From contig NZ_CACSIP010000049.1 of NCBI RefSeq assembly GCF_902705885.1, forward strand, positions 1-45,101: a DNA stretch of 45,101 nucleotides, read 5' to 3'. Of the stretch, positions 8,448-16,285 are shown piece by piece. The notes under the pieces were generated by a model, which saw nothing but the letters and a program-made list of their open reading frames with translations, did no database searches and was not told the origin of the DNA. The first letter of the stretch is position 1, and each line of letters begins with the position of its first letter. A program made the translations under genes and the position numbers. The stretch comes from Mycolicibacterium austroafricanum (GTDB taxonomy: Bacteria; Actinomycetota; Actinomycetes; Mycobacteriales; Mycobacteriaceae).

Positions 8448-9893
8448 TCAGCCGCCGTTGCGCACGCCCTCCTCGACCTTCTTGCCGAGATCGGGGTCGA
8501 CGTTGCGCCAGTACTCGAACACCCGCGACAGCACAGGCTCCTTCACCCCATCGGACACGTGTCCGATGATGTTGTGCGCCAGTCGATCCCGCGCCTCGTC
8601 GTCGAGGACTTCGCGCACCAGGGTGCCGGCTTGGCCCCAGTCGTCGTCCTCGGCACGCAGCGCGTAGGCAGTGCGGACCATGTCGCCGTCGGACGTCCAG
8701 TGCACTTCGGAGGCCCGCTTGGCGTCCGCCTCCGGCCCGCCCATCGAGTTCGGTGTGTACACCGGATCCGGCGCATTACGAATCCGCATCGCGCCGTCCT
8801 TGCTGTAGGCACGGACCTCGGTGTGCGGTTCGTTGACCGGGATCTGCTTGTAGTTCACCCCGAGCCGGGCCCGGTGGGCGTCGGCGTAGGAGAACCCGCG
8901 GGCCAACAACATCTTGTCCGGGCTCAATCCGGTGCCGGGCACGATGTTGTTCGGTTCGAACGCGGCCTGCTCGATCTGGGCGTGGTAGTCCTCGACGTTG
9001 CGGTTCAGCGTCATCTTGCCGACCTCGTGCAGCGGGTAGTCGCTGTGCGGCCACACCTTGGTCAGGTCGAACGGGTTGAACCGGTAGGTCTTGGCATCCT
9101 CGAACGGCATGATCTGCACGTGCAGCGTCCAACTCGGGTGGTTGCCCTCCTCGATCGAGTTGTACAGATCGCGCTGGTGGTAATCGGCGTCCTCACCGGC
9201 CAACCGGTCGGCGTCCTCCTGGGTGAGGAAGTCGATGCCCTGGTCGGTCTTGAAGTGGTACTTGACCCAGAACATCTCCCCCGCGGCGTTGAGCCAGCTG
9301 TAGGTGTGGCTGGAGTAGCCGTTCATGTGGCGCCACGTCTTCGGGATGCCCCGGTCCCCCATCAGCCAGGTGACCTGGTGCGCGGATTCCGGTGACAGAG
9401 TCCAGAAGTCCCACTGCATGTTGTGGTCGCGCAGGTTGTTGGCCGCCATCCGCTTCTGGCTGCGGATGAAGTTCTGGAACTTCATCGGGTCGCGCACGAA
9501 GAACACCGGCGTGTTGTTGCCGACCATGTCGAAGTTGCCGTCGCTGGTGTAGAACTTCAGCGAGAAGCCACGCGGATCACGCCAGGTGTCTGGGCTACCA
9601 CGCTCACCGGCAACGGTGGAGAACCGGGCGACCATCTCGGTCTTGACGCCCGGCTGCAGGAACGCAGCCTTCGTGTAGGCGCTGACATCCTGGGTCACCT
9701 CGAAGTGGCCGAACGCGCCGCCACCCTTGGCGTGGGGTTGGCGCTCCGGAATACGCTCCCGGTTGAAGTTGGCCATCTGCTCGATCAGGTAGTGGTCCTG
9801 CAGCAGGATCGGGCCATCCGGGCCGACGGTCAACGAGTGCTCGACGCTGGGGATGGGTGCGCCGGCGTCGGTCGTCGCGTACTTCTCAGTCAT
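8448..9893 (-). CDS. katA: monofunctional haem catalase, small-subunit (clade 3) type
   Basis: Breaks hydrogen peroxide into water and oxygen in the cytoplasm. The ATG at 9893 has a ribosome binding site (GAGGAG, about 12 bases upstream) and gives 481 residues, the usual length for small-subunit catalases. Key residues are all visible: distal His54 (RQPHAKG), Asn127 (VGNNTPVFF), and proximal haem ligand Tyr336 in the RGFSYADAHRARLG motif. The frame stays open to 9977, but the extra N-terminal residues are low-complexity and lack a ribosome site. There is no visible Fur-type box in the 99-base upstream gap, so regulation is unknown. It is convergent with mceF. Confidence 0.96.
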   Translation of the reverse strand: MTEKYATTDAGAPIPSVEHSLTVGPDGPILLQDHYLIEQMANFNRERIPERQPHAKGGGAFGHFEVTQDVSAYTKAAFLQPGVKTEMVARFSTVAGERGSPDTWRDPRGFSLKFYTSDGNFDMVGNNTPVFFVRDPMKFQNFIRSQKRMAANNLRDHNMQWDFWTLSPESAHQVTWLMGDRGIPKTWRHMNGYSSHTYSWLNAAGEMFWVKYHFKTDQGIDFLTQEDADRLAGEDADYHQRDLYNSIEEGNHPSWTLHVQIMPFEDAKTYRFNPFDLTKVWPHSDYPLHEVGKMTLNRNVEDYHAQIEQAAFEPNNIVPGTGLSPDKMLLARGFSYADAHRARLGVNYKQIPVNEPHTEVRAYSKDGAMRIRNAPDPVYTPNSMGGPEADAKRASEVHWTSDGDMVRTAYALRAEDDDWGQAGTLVREVLDDEARDRLAHNIIGHVSDGVKEPVLSRVFEYWRNVDPDLGKKVEEGVRNGG

Positions 9894-9992
9894 ATGCCTT
9901 TTCTCCTCGGGGACGCGGCGGCGTCCGGGCTGAGCCGCCGTCCTCTGGGCGGTGTACCCGAAAGCCCCGCGATCCACCCGAGGAAATCGGGG

Positions 9993-10412
9993 TCAGGGCC
10001 GAGCGGGGCCAGGGGTGGCGTCCGAGCCGCCCGGCGACCGCGGCATCTCGGTCATCGGACCGCTGGGACCGAACGACCCCGGGGATCCGGGGCCGCGCTC
10101 GAACTGACCTTGCGGGCCCATCGGGAACATCGGCATCGCCGGGCGCACCATCATGTGATGGCCCCGGTCGTAGCCCGGGTGACTGCCGCGGGAACCTTCT
10201 CCAACCTCCTTGCCGACGAAAAAACCGGTGCCGAAGATCACCGCGACGATGATCACCGATCCGGCCACGACGCCGACCCACGCGGCGGCCTTGTTGAGCC
10301 GATTGGATTCCTGCACGTGGACCGGCTGGGGTGGCGTCTCGGCATGCGGTGGAGTCTGCACCGGACCGGTGGCGAGCTCGGGGTTGTCTGCGGGTGGTGT
10401 CGGATTGCTCAT
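9993..10412 (-). CDS. small proline-rich single-pass membrane protein
   Basis: A 139-residue protein of unknown function, from the ATG at 10412 preceded by GAGG. The N-terminal 40 residues are rich in Pro, Thr and Gln and probably cytoplasmic. One strong membrane helix lies at about 44-66 (AAWVGVVAGSVIIVAVIFGTGFF). The C-terminal part is rich in Gly, Pro, Met and Ser with a short His pair (RGHHMM), and probably lies outside. Mycobacteria carry many such proteins and I cannot assign a specific role. It lies between katA and the SpoIIM-like gene on the same strand, with 99 and 83 base gaps. Confidence 0.75.
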   Translation of the reverse strand: MSNPTPPADNPELATGPVQTPPHAETPPQPVHVQESNRLNKAAAWVGVVAGSVIIVAVIFGTGFFVGKEVGEGSRGSHPGYDRGHHMMVRPAMPMFPMGPQGQFERGPGSPGSFGPSGPMTEMPRSPGGSDATPGPARP

Positions 10413-10495
10413 GACCTCGATGGTGCGCCGCGCTGCCCTGTGCCGGTTAGGTACCAGCTGTGAATCGGCTATGAGGCTTCGCCGACAGAACTCTC

Positions 10496-11122
10496 CTACA
10501 ACAGCCATTCGGCCAGCGGGTGCACGAGGTAGCGCAGCGAGAACGCTTCGTAGACCGCGCCGACGACGAACAGTGCCAGAGCGGGCAGCACCAGCCAGCC
10601 GAGATCCCGCAGCCCTCGCAGGTAGCCCTGTCCGCGGGTTTCGGCTCCGACGGTCCGGGGACGAACCCAGTTCTTGCCGAGCAGATAGACACCCAGCAAC
10701 AACAGCAGGTAGGCCTGGAACTCGACGATCAGTGTGAGTGAGTGCGGTATCAGTGCCACCCAGCCGATGTCGCTCCCGGGGACGAGCGTCATGCCCGTCG
10801 TCAACGCCCAGTAGGCGAACAGCGCGATACCGGCGAACGGCACGATCATCGACGGCGCCACGATGGTCAGCACACCCATCTTGAGCGTGTTCACCCCGAG
10901 AATCGTCAACGCGAACAACCACGGGTGGGCGATCAGCGACTGGACGAGATCTGCTGTGCCGTCATCCTCCAGCCGCGTGTACTGCACCGCACTGAGCTGC
11001 GGGAACGCCAGCCCGAGGCCGAAACCCGCGAGGAACACGCCGTAGGCGGCCAGATTCGCCACCAGATAGACCTTGGCGTTCTCGGCGATGATGCGGAACG
11101 GACGCCATTCACGGAGGGTCAT
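10496..11122 (-). CDS. SpoIIM-family (DUF95) integral membrane protein
   Basis: 208 residues from the ATG at 11122, with five or six predicted membrane helices (about 22-44, 68-88, 92-112, 132-152, 172-195). The stretch IPHSLTLIVEFQAYLLLLLG resembles the conserved H-x-E segment of the stage II sporulation protein M family, which in non-sporulating actinobacteria has no settled role. It is transcribed divergently from a TetR regulator whose putative operator fills the shared promoter region, so it is the likely target of that repressor. Family assignment is by pattern and moderate. The membrane topology is clear. Confidence 0.72.
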   Translation of the reverse strand: MTLREWRPFRIIAENAKVYLVANLAAYGVFLAGFGLGLAFPQLSAVQYTRLEDDGTADLVQSLIAHPWLFALTILGVNTLKMGVLTIVAPSMIVPFAGIALFAYWALTTGMTLVPGSDIGWVALIPHSLTLIVEFQAYLLLLLGVYLLGKNWVRPRTVGAETRGQGYLRGLRDLGWLVLPALALFVVGAVYEAFSLRYLVHPLAEWLL

Positions 11123-11147
11123 ACCGGCCTCTCTCTTCAGACGGCGT

Positions 11148-11184
11148 GTACTAGTACGCCGTGTTAGTCGCCGACACTAACACG
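11148..11184. promoter_or_regulatory. candidate TetR operator between SpoIIM-like gene and tetR
   Basis: Two adjacent palindromes lie in the divergent promoter region: GTACTAGTAC (11148-11157, perfect) and CGTGTTAGT...ACTAACACG (arms 11160-11168 and 11176-11184, 7-base spacer). A further CTAGTA-containing half-site follows at 11189-11194. Related CTAGTA and TTAGT elements suggest one regulator binding several sites, most simply the neighbouring TetR protein. Confidence 0.6.
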
Positions 11185-11239
11185 CTGTGCTAGTAGGGTG
11201 GCTGTGCGCACCGGATCGCCGCCGAAGGAGAACTGCCCC

Positions 11240-11827
11240 ATGCACACCAGGGAGCGGATTCTCAAGGCCGCGGCCGAGATGATCGCCGAGGACGCGACGA
11301 CCACACTCAGCGTCCGCGCAGTCGCAGCGCGCGCGGGCATCAGCACCGGATCGCTGCGATTTCACTTTCCGACCCAACGCGCCCTGCAGGACGAGGTGCT
11401 GACGAGGATCTACCAGCACTTCATCCCCGACGACCCGATCCGCGATTCGTCCCGTGCCGCGCGGGACCGGTTGGTGGACTGCCTTCGGCAGGTGCTCGCG
11501 GCCGCCGGAGTCGGTGACGAAGCCCGAAAGTCCTGGGGCGCTGCGTATCAAACCTTCATCGCGCCCGAACCCAGCGACAAGGCCCGTGACGCATATCTGG
11601 CCCACGAACGGGCGTCGGCAGGCCGTGTCGAATACTGGCTCGGTGTGCTGGCTGACGAAGGAGCGCTCCCCCGCGAGGGCTTCGCGCGCAAGGTGCACTT
11701 CCTGATCACCGTGGTGAACGGCCTGTCGGTACAACGCGCGATGCCGTCCGGAGAGTCGGTCCTGCACGCCGAGACCGAGACGCTCTACACGGCCGTCGAT
11801 GCGGTCCTCGGGGCCGGGTCTGACTAG
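11240..11827 (+). CDS. TetR/AcrR family transcriptional repressor
   Basis: 195 residues. I prefer the ATG at 11240 because a strong ribosome site (GAAGGAG, 11224-11230) precedes it by 9 bases and the protein then starts directly with the TetR helix-turn-helix domain. A GTG at 11198 would add 14 unlikely residues. The DNA-binding domain covers about 3-50 (TRERILKAAAEMI, then VRAVAARAGISTGSLRFHF). The C-terminal ligand-binding domain is divergent and its ligand cannot be predicted. It probably represses itself and the divergent membrane gene. Its stop overlaps that of the convergent DUF4185 gene by four bases. Confidence 0.9.
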   Translation: MHTRERILKAAAEMIAEDATTTLSVRAVAARAGISTGSLRFHFPTQRALQDEVLTRIYQHFIPDDPIRDSSRAARDRLVDCLRQVLAAAGVGDEARKSWGAAYQTFIAPEPSDKARDAYLAHERASAGRVEYWLGVLADEGALPREGFARKVHFLITVVNGLSVQRAMPSGESVLHAETETLYTAVDAVLGAGSD

Positions 11828-12927
11828 GGCTTGATCGGGTTCACCGCGAACTGGATCACCCGATACGGGGTGCCACCGCGAGGCGTGGTGTTCCATTGGC
11901 TGACAAAAACCCGCACCGCATCCAGCGTCGACCCCGGGGAGATGTAGCCGCCGTACGGCTGCGCCAGCCGGTTGACCTCCGGCGGCGGGAGAACCTCGAC
12001 CGGATCGGGCCACTCCGCGGCGAACACCACCGTCGTCACGGGCGCGGTGCCCAGCCCCGTCGGGTTGTTCGCCACCCGGATTTCCATGTTCCCGGTGCTG
12101 GCGTTGAAGTAGGACAGCACAGTCCTGCCGTCGATCTGGCGCACGCTCATCTCCCCCACCGCATCCCCCCACAGCGGGGTGGGCTCGAACCCCCAGCCCC
12201 GGGAGTCCGACCAGCCCTGCCACGAGGCCCGGTCGGTGAAGGACTGCGGCGAGACCCGGTAGAGCACCACCGGACCGCTGCGGTCGAAGTTGTTGGCCAC
12301 GATGTAGACCCAGCCGCGCTCGGAGTCGGACGTGGGGATCGGATCGTAGTACCCACTGATCTGGGACTGGCGCCCGTCGGCGTGGTCGGCGTCGCGTACC
12401 GAATCCGGAATCGTGGCCCACTCACCCTGTCCCGGAACGGCTTTCACCAGCCGTGAACTCTGGGGCCGGAGGTTCTCGGTGGTGGTGACGAGCAGGTAGT
12501 TCTCGCGGTTGATCTCGACGATTCCCGCGGGTAACTGCGAGGCGCCCGGCGGTGTGGGATCGGCCAGCAATGGGCGATCGACTCCGGTCACCCCGTCGTA
12601 GCGCACCCCACCCGGGTCGTCGAGAGAACCGTCCTTGACGTGCAGGGCGATCGGCGAGAACCATCCCCCGAAGCCCACGCCCTGGCCGCGGAAGCTGTCG
12701 CCACACACCTGCAGGATCTGCTCGGGGAACTGCATGAACTCGCACAGATCGGTCGCGCCGATGCCGTACTCACCGGTCGGCGTGCCCGTCCCCGCCGCCG
12801 GACCGATGCGGGTGACCTGCCCGGGCAGCAGCGGAGGCAATTCAGGGGGCGTCGCGCTCGCCGCCGGAACTGTATTCCACGCGAGAAAAGCCGCCAAAAC
12901 CCCTGCTGGAATACCGTTCCGGCGCAA
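11824..12927 (-). CDS. secreted DUF4185 domain protein (Rv3707c-like)
   Basis: About 367 residues, exported. The N-terminus RRNGIPAGVLAAFLAWNTV followed by PAASA is a good Sec signal peptide with cleavage near residue 25. The mature part has the repeated beta-rich blocks of DUF4185 (SGYYDPIPTSD, GWVYIVANNFDR, RGWGFEPTPLW, LSYFNASTGNMEIRVA), a fold resembling a five-bladed beta-propeller hydrolase, with no proven activity that I know. The start is uncertain: no ATG or GTG is available between the asd stop and the signal sequence, so TTG at 12927, six bases after asd, is the best choice, though no clear ribosome site is seen. It follows ask and asd as the third gene of the operon, the same order as in M. 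tuberculosis. Confidence 0.8.
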   Translation of the reverse strand: MRRNGIPAGVLAAFLAWNTVPAASATPPELPPLLPGQVTRIGPAAGTGTPTGEYGIGATDLCEFMQFPEQILQVCGDSFRGQGVGFGGWFSPIALHVKDGSLDDPGGVRYDGVTGVDRPLLADPTPPGASQLPAGIVEINRENYLLVTTTENLRPQSSRLVKAVPGQGEWATIPDSVRDADHADGRQSQISGYYDPIPTSDSERGWVYIVANNFDRSGPVVLYRVSPQSFTDRASWQGWSDSRGWGFEPTPLWGDAVGEMSVRQIDGRTVLSYFNASTGNMEIRVANNPTGLGTAPVTTVVFAAEWPDPVEVLPPPEVNRLAQPYGGYISPGSTLDAVRVFVSQWNTTPRGGTPYRVIQFAVNPIKP

Positions 12928-12932
12928 TGGAG

Positions 12933-13979
12933 TTACAGCTGCGCTGCGAGCAACTCTGCGATCTGGATGGTGTTCAGCGCTGCGCCCTTGCGCAGGTTGT
13001 CGCCGGACACGAACAGCGCCAACCCGCGACCGTCTGCCACGCCGGGATCCTGCCGGATCCGGCCGACCAGCGACTCGTCCGCGCCGGCGGCGGCCAACGG
13101 AGTCGGCACGTCCACCAGCGTCACCCCCGGCGCTGCGGCCAGGATCTCGGTGGCCCGCGCCACCGACAGCGGCTCGGAGAACTCCGCGTTGATCGACAGT
13201 GAGTGCCCGGTGAAAACCGGTACCCGCACACAGGTTCCGGACACAGCCAGGTCGGGGATGCCCAGGATCTTGCGGCTCTCGTTGCGCAGTTTCTGATCCT
13301 CGTCGGTCTCCCCGGACCCGTCGTCGACCAGCGAGCCCGCCAGCGGCACCACGTTGAACGCGATCGGCGCGACGTACTTGTCGGGCGCCGGGAAATCCAC
13401 CGCCCCGCCGTCGTGCACCAGTTGCTCGGCGTCGTCGATGACCGCCCGCACCTGGCCGGCCAGTTCTTCCACGCCGGCGAGTCCGCTTCCCGAAACCGCC
13501 TGGTAGCTCGACACGATCAGCCGCACCAGCCCGGCCTCGGCGTGCAGCGGCATCAGGACCGGCATCGCGGCCATGGTGGTGCAGTTGGGGTTGGCGATGA
13601 TGCCCTTCGGAAGAGACCGGGCGCGATCGCCGACGTCTCGGGTGAAGTTCACCTCGGAGACCACCAGCGGGACGTCGGGATCCTTGCGCCACGCCGAGGA
13701 GTTGTCCACCACCACCGCACCGGCGGCGGCGAACCGCGGCGCCTGCACCCGCGACATCGTCGCACCTGCGGAGAACAGCGCGATGTCCAGCCCGGACGGA
13801 TCGGCGGTTTCGGAGTCCTCGACCTCGATCTCCCGGCCGCGGAACTCCAGCTTGCGCCCAGCCGAGCGGGCGGAGGCGAAGAACCTCACCTCGGTGGCCG
13901 GAAAGTCGCGTTCGGCCAACAGTTTTCGCATCACCTGGCCGACCTGGCCGGTCGCCCCTACAACACCGATGTTCACCAT
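12933..13979 (-). CDS. asd: aspartate-semialdehyde dehydrogenase
   Basis: Reduces aspartyl phosphate to aspartate semialdehyde with NADPH. This is the second step of the aspartate pathway, feeding lysine, diaminopimelate (wall), threonine and methionine. The protein has 348 residues from the ATG at 13979, one base after the ask stop. The NADP-binding motif GATGQVGQ is at 8-15, the catalytic cysteine is Cys133 in NPNCTTM, and the dimerisation/catalytic C-terminal domain carries the HSLSINAEF segment. It is clearly coupled to ask. Confidence 0.97.
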   Translation of the reverse strand: MVNIGVVGATGQVGQVMRKLLAERDFPATEVRFFASARSAGRKLEFRGREIEVEDSETADPSGLDIALFSAGATMSRVQAPRFAAAGAVVVDNSSAWRKDPDVPLVVSEVNFTRDVGDRARSLPKGIIANPNCTTMAAMPVLMPLHAEAGLVRLIVSSYQAVSGSGLAGVEELAGQVRAVIDDAEQLVHDGGAVDFPAPDKYVAPIAFNVVPLAGSLVDDGSGETDEDQKLRNESRKILGIPDLAVSGTCVRVPVFTGHSLSINAEFSEPLSVARATEILAAAPGVTLVDVPTPLAAAGADESLVGRIRQDPGVADGRGLALFVSGDNLRKGAALNTIQIAELLAAQL

Positions 13980-13980
13980 T

Positions 13981-14499
13981 TCAGCGCCCCGTCCCCGCGT
14001 AGACGACGGCTTCCTCGTCGCCGCCGAGTCCGAACGCGTCGTGCAGCGCGGCGACGGCCCGGTCGAGCTCGGTGTCCTTGATCAGCACCGAGATCCGGAT
14101 CTCCGAGGTGGAGATCAGGTCGATGTTGATGCCCGCCTTGGCCAGCGCCTCACAGAATGTCGCGGTCACGCCGGGGTGACTGCGCATCCCGGCGCCGATC
14201 AGCGAGACCTTGCCGATGTGGTCGTCATAGAGCACCCGGGTGAAACCGATCTCGTTCTGCAGCGAGACCAGCTTCTCCACGGCGCCGGGCCCGCTCTCTC
14301 GTGAGCAGGTGAACGTGATGTCGGTCTTGCCGTCCTCGACCTTCGAGATGTTCTGCAGCACCATGTCGATGTTGACGTCGGTGTCGGCGACCGCGCGGAA
14401 CACCTGCGCGGCGTAGCCCGGGACGTCGGGCAGCCCGACGACGGTCACTTTGGCTTCGCCGCGGTCGTGCGCGACCCCGGTGAGGATGGCGTCTTCCAT
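13981..14499 (-). CDS. ask: aspartokinase beta subunit from internal start
   Basis: In frame within ask, an ATG at 14499 is preceded by GGAGGA with about 8 bases spacing. Translation from it gives 172 residues covering both ACT domains (start MEDAILTG). Corynebacterium glutamicum LysC also makes a 172-residue beta chain by internal initiation, forming an alpha2-beta2 enzyme. The ribosome site is read directly from the sequence. The function is inferred from that family. Confidence 0.7.
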   Translation of the reverse strand: MEDAILTGVAHDRGEAKVTVVGLPDVPGYAAQVFRAVADTDVNIDMVLQNISKVEDGKTDITFTCSRESGPGAVEKLVSLQNEIGFTRVLYDDHIGKVSLIGAGMRSHPGVTATFCEALAKAGINIDLISTSEIRISVLIKDTELDRAVAALHDAFGLGGDEEAVVYAGTGR

Positions 14500-15246
14500 G
14501 GGGATGTCCTCCATCGATCCTTTGACGAGCGTGCCGGGCCTGTCGGAATACGACGACCGCACGTGGATGGGCAGGTTGAACCGACGGGCGTATTCCACGC
14601 AGCGCAGCATCAGCACCTTGGCGCCTGCGGCCGCCATCTCCAGCATCTCCTCGAAGGAGACGGTGTCCAGGCGCCGGGCATCGGGGACGATGCGCGGGTC
14701 GGCGGTGAAGATCCCGTCGACGTCGGTGTAGATCTCGCACACGTCGGCGTTCAGCGCCGCCGCCACGGCCACCGCGGTGGTGTCCGACCCGCCGCGGCCC
14801 AGTGTGGTGACGTCCTTGGTGTCCTGACTGACGCCCTGGAACCCGGCCACCAGCACGATCTGGCCGTCGTCGAGTGCCTGACGCAGCCGGCCCGGGGTGA
14901 CGTCGATGATCTTGGCGTTGCCGTGGGTCCCGGTGGTGATCACCCCGGCCTGCGAGCCGGTGAACGAGCGGGCCTGCGCGCCGAGCGACTCGATCGCCAT
15001 CGCCACGAGCGCGTTGGAGATGCGCTCACCGGCGGTCAGCAGCATGTCGAGCTCACGCGCGGGCGGCGCCGGGCACACCTGTTTGGCGAGGTCGAGGAGT
15101 TCGTCGGTGCTGTCGCCCATCGCCGAGACGACCACGACGACGTCGTTGCCCGCCTTCTTGGTCTCGACGATGCGCTCGGCCACACGGCGGATGCGCTCGG
15201 CGTCGGCCACCGAGGATCCGCCGTACTTCTGTACGACGAGCGCCAC
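13981..15246 (-). CDS. ask: aspartokinase (alpha subunit, two ACT domains)
   Basis: Phosphorylates aspartate, the first and feedback-regulated step of the lysine, threonine, methionine and diaminopimelate pathway. 421 residues from a GTG at 15246, with ribosome site GAAAGG 9 bases upstream. The kinase domain starts with VQKYGGSSV (5-13), has the GRGGSDTTAVA nucleotide segment, and ends near residue 245. Two ACT domains follow (VTVVGLPDVPGYAAQV, then VSLIGAGMRSHPGVTATF), which bind lysine or threonine in the family. An internal start within the gene should yield the separate beta subunit. No lysine riboswitch is visible upstream, as expected for mycobacteria. Confidence 0.97.
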   Translation of the reverse strand: MALVVQKYGGSSVADAERIRRVAERIVETKKAGNDVVVVVSAMGDSTDELLDLAKQVCPAPPARELDMLLTAGERISNALVAMAIESLGAQARSFTGSQAGVITTGTHGNAKIIDVTPGRLRQALDDGQIVLVAGFQGVSQDTKDVTTLGRGGSDTTAVAVAAALNADVCEIYTDVDGIFTADPRIVPDARRLDTVSFEEMLEMAAAGAKVLMLRCVEYARRFNLPIHVRSSYSDRPGTLVKGSMEDIPMEDAILTGVAHDRGEAKVTVVGLPDVPGYAAQVFRAVADTDVNIDMVLQNISKVEDGKTDITFTCSRESGPGAVEKLVSLQNEIGFTRVLYDDHIGKVSLIGAGMRSHPGVTATFCEALAKAGINIDLISTSEIRISVLIKDTELDRAVAALHDAFGLGGDEEAVVYAGTGR

Positions 15247-15304
15247 TACAAAGCCTTTCAGTACCGTTTCAAAAACACTTCGGGAAACCAGGGGATCCCG
15301 TAAA

Positions 15305-15334
15305 GGATAAAGGTTGCGCGCATCCGGTTTATCC
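15305..15334. repeat. inverted repeat in ask/nitroreductase divergent promoter
   Basis: GGATAAA (15305-15311) and TTTATCC (15328-15334) form perfect 7-base arms, centres 23 bases apart, about two helical turns. It lies between the divergent starts of ask and the nitroreductase gene and could be an operator for either. No regulator is identified. Confidence 0.4.
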
Positions 15335-15340
15335 CGCCGG

Positions 15341-15346
15341 TAGCGT
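15341..15346 (+). promoter_or_regulatory. -10 hexamer of nitroreductase gene (leaderless)
   Basis: TAGCGT ends 7 bases before the GTG at 15354, so transcription should begin at or next to the start codon. Confidence 0.5.
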
Positions 15347-15353
15347 CACGACC

Positions 15354-15932
15354 GTGCCCGACGCCCCTTCGGACCGGTCCGCCGACACCTCGATCCCGGT
15401 TCAACCCGCCATTGCGCAGCGGTGGAGTCCGCGCGCATTCGACCAGCATGCCGAGCTGTCCGACGGTGATCTGAGAGCCCTGCTCGAGGCGGCTCGCTGG
15501 GCCGCCACCTGGGGTGGCCGCCAACCTGTGCGGTTTGTCGTCGGACGTCGCGGCGACGAGGTGTTCGTCACGATCGCCGGCTCGCTCAGGCGAGGCAACA
15601 GCTACGCCAAGGTCGCCGGCGCGCTGATCGTGCTGTGCGCCGACGAAGGCGAGGACTCCAAGACCGCGCTGTACTCCGCAGTCGACGCCGGTGCCGCGAT
15701 GGCCAACCTGTCGATCGAGGCGGTCGCGCGCGGGTTGGTCGTGCACCCGATGGCCGGCTTCTATCCGGAGCAGGCCATCGAGGCGTTCGGCTTGCCCGAC
15801 GGACTCCGCCCGCTGATGGTGATCGCTGGCGGCAGGCTGGGCGACTACTCCGAGGTGGCACCGGAGATCGCCGAACGCGACCGGCGGCCCCGTGAACGTC
15901 TTCCGCTGAACGACGTCGTCCTCAACTGGTAA
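15354..15932 (+). CDS. nitroreductase family protein
   Basis: FMN-dependent flavoprotein fold of 192 residues from the GTG at 15354. The N-terminal RWSPRAFD motif and EAARWAATWGGRQPVRFVV are the family's FMN-phosphate and dimer-interface regions, and the C-terminal part has the usual GLVVHPMAGFYPE segment leading to the NAD(P)H site. Substrate is unknown; the family reduces nitro compounds, quinones or flavins. It is divergent from ask. The stop codon TAA sits inside the operator of the following arsR gene, so it probably forms its own transcript. Confidence 0.9.
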   Translation: MPDAPSDRSADTSIPVQPAIAQRWSPRAFDQHAELSDGDLRALLEAARWAATWGGRQPVRFVVGRRGDEVFVTIAGSLRRGNSYAKVAGALIVLCADEGEDSKTALYSAVDAGAAMANLSIEAVARGLVVHPMAGFYPEQAIEAFGLPDGLRPLMVIAGGRLGDYSEVAPEIAERDRRPRERLPLNDVVLNW

Positions 15933-15962
15933 GTGATAACTTACCGTTAGTGACTACTTACC
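15928..15962. promoter_or_regulatory. candidate ArsR operator and promoter
   Basis: GGTAAGT (15928-15934) and ACTTACC (15939-15945) form a perfect 18-base palindrome. A third copy, ACTTACC, follows at 15956-15962 inside the first codons of arsR. The -10 hexamer TAACTT (15937-15942) lies within the palindrome and ends 7 bases before the GTG at 15950. This is an autorepression site overlapping a leaderless promoter. Confidence 0.65.
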
Positions 15963-16285
15963 AAGCATCGGGTGATCCCTGGCACGCACTTGCCGACGGC
16001 ACCCGGCGCGCGATCGTCGAGCGGCTCGCGCAGGCCCCCTGCGCGGTCGGGGAACTGGCACGTGATCTGCCGGTCAGCCGCCCCGCGGTGTCCCAGCACC
16101 TCAAGGTGCTCAAGTGCGCAGGCCTGGTCACCGACCGCGCCGCCGGCACCCGCCGCGTCTACCAACTCGACCCCGGCGGCATCGGGGCGCTGCGCGCTGA
16201 CCTCGACCGCTACTGGACCCAGGCGCTCGCCCGCTTCAAGCAGGCCGCCGAGGCACCTGAAGAACACACCGAGGAGGTCCCGTGA
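15950..16285 (+). CDS. ArsR/SmtB family transcriptional regulator
   Basis: 111 residues, almost entirely a winged helix domain: PWHALADGTRRAIVERLAQAP (about 9-29), then VGELARDLPVSRPAVSQHL as the recognition helix region, then the wing AGTRRVYQLDP. It lacks the CxC metal-binding pair of the classical arsenic and zinc sensors; its two cysteines are isolated (APCAVG, LKCAGLV). It therefore belongs to the ArsR group commonly paired with AHSA1/SRPBCC genes, as here: the next gene overlaps it by 4 bases. It probably represses its own three-gene operon through the palindrome over its start. Confidence 0.92.
   Translation: MTTYQASGDPWHALADGTRRAIVERLAQAPCAVGELARDLPVSRPAVSQHLKVLKCAGLVTDRAAGTRRVYQLDPGGIGALRADLDRYWTQALARFKQAAEAPEEHTEEVP

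Noticed and set aside
9894..9977. N-terminal extension of the catalase
   Set aside because: The ATG at 9893 has a proper ribosome site and gives the normal family length; the extension is low-complexity.
9977..9991. Hairpin CCCGA-n5-TCGGG after the proline-rich membrane gene
   Set aside because: Only 5 base pairs, weak, no U-tract; not enough for a terminator call.
9894..9992. Fur/IdeR-type iron box or OxyR site before katA
   Set aside because: No 19-base A/T-rich symmetrical element found in the interval.
11824..13692. A single 622-residue protein joining DUF4185 with an upstream region
   Set aside because: The upstream part is asd read out of frame; the real protein starts with a signal peptide after the asd stop.
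15247..15353. Lysine riboswitch or T-box upstream of ask
   Set aside because: The region is only about 100 bases and contains none of the conserved riboswitch helices.
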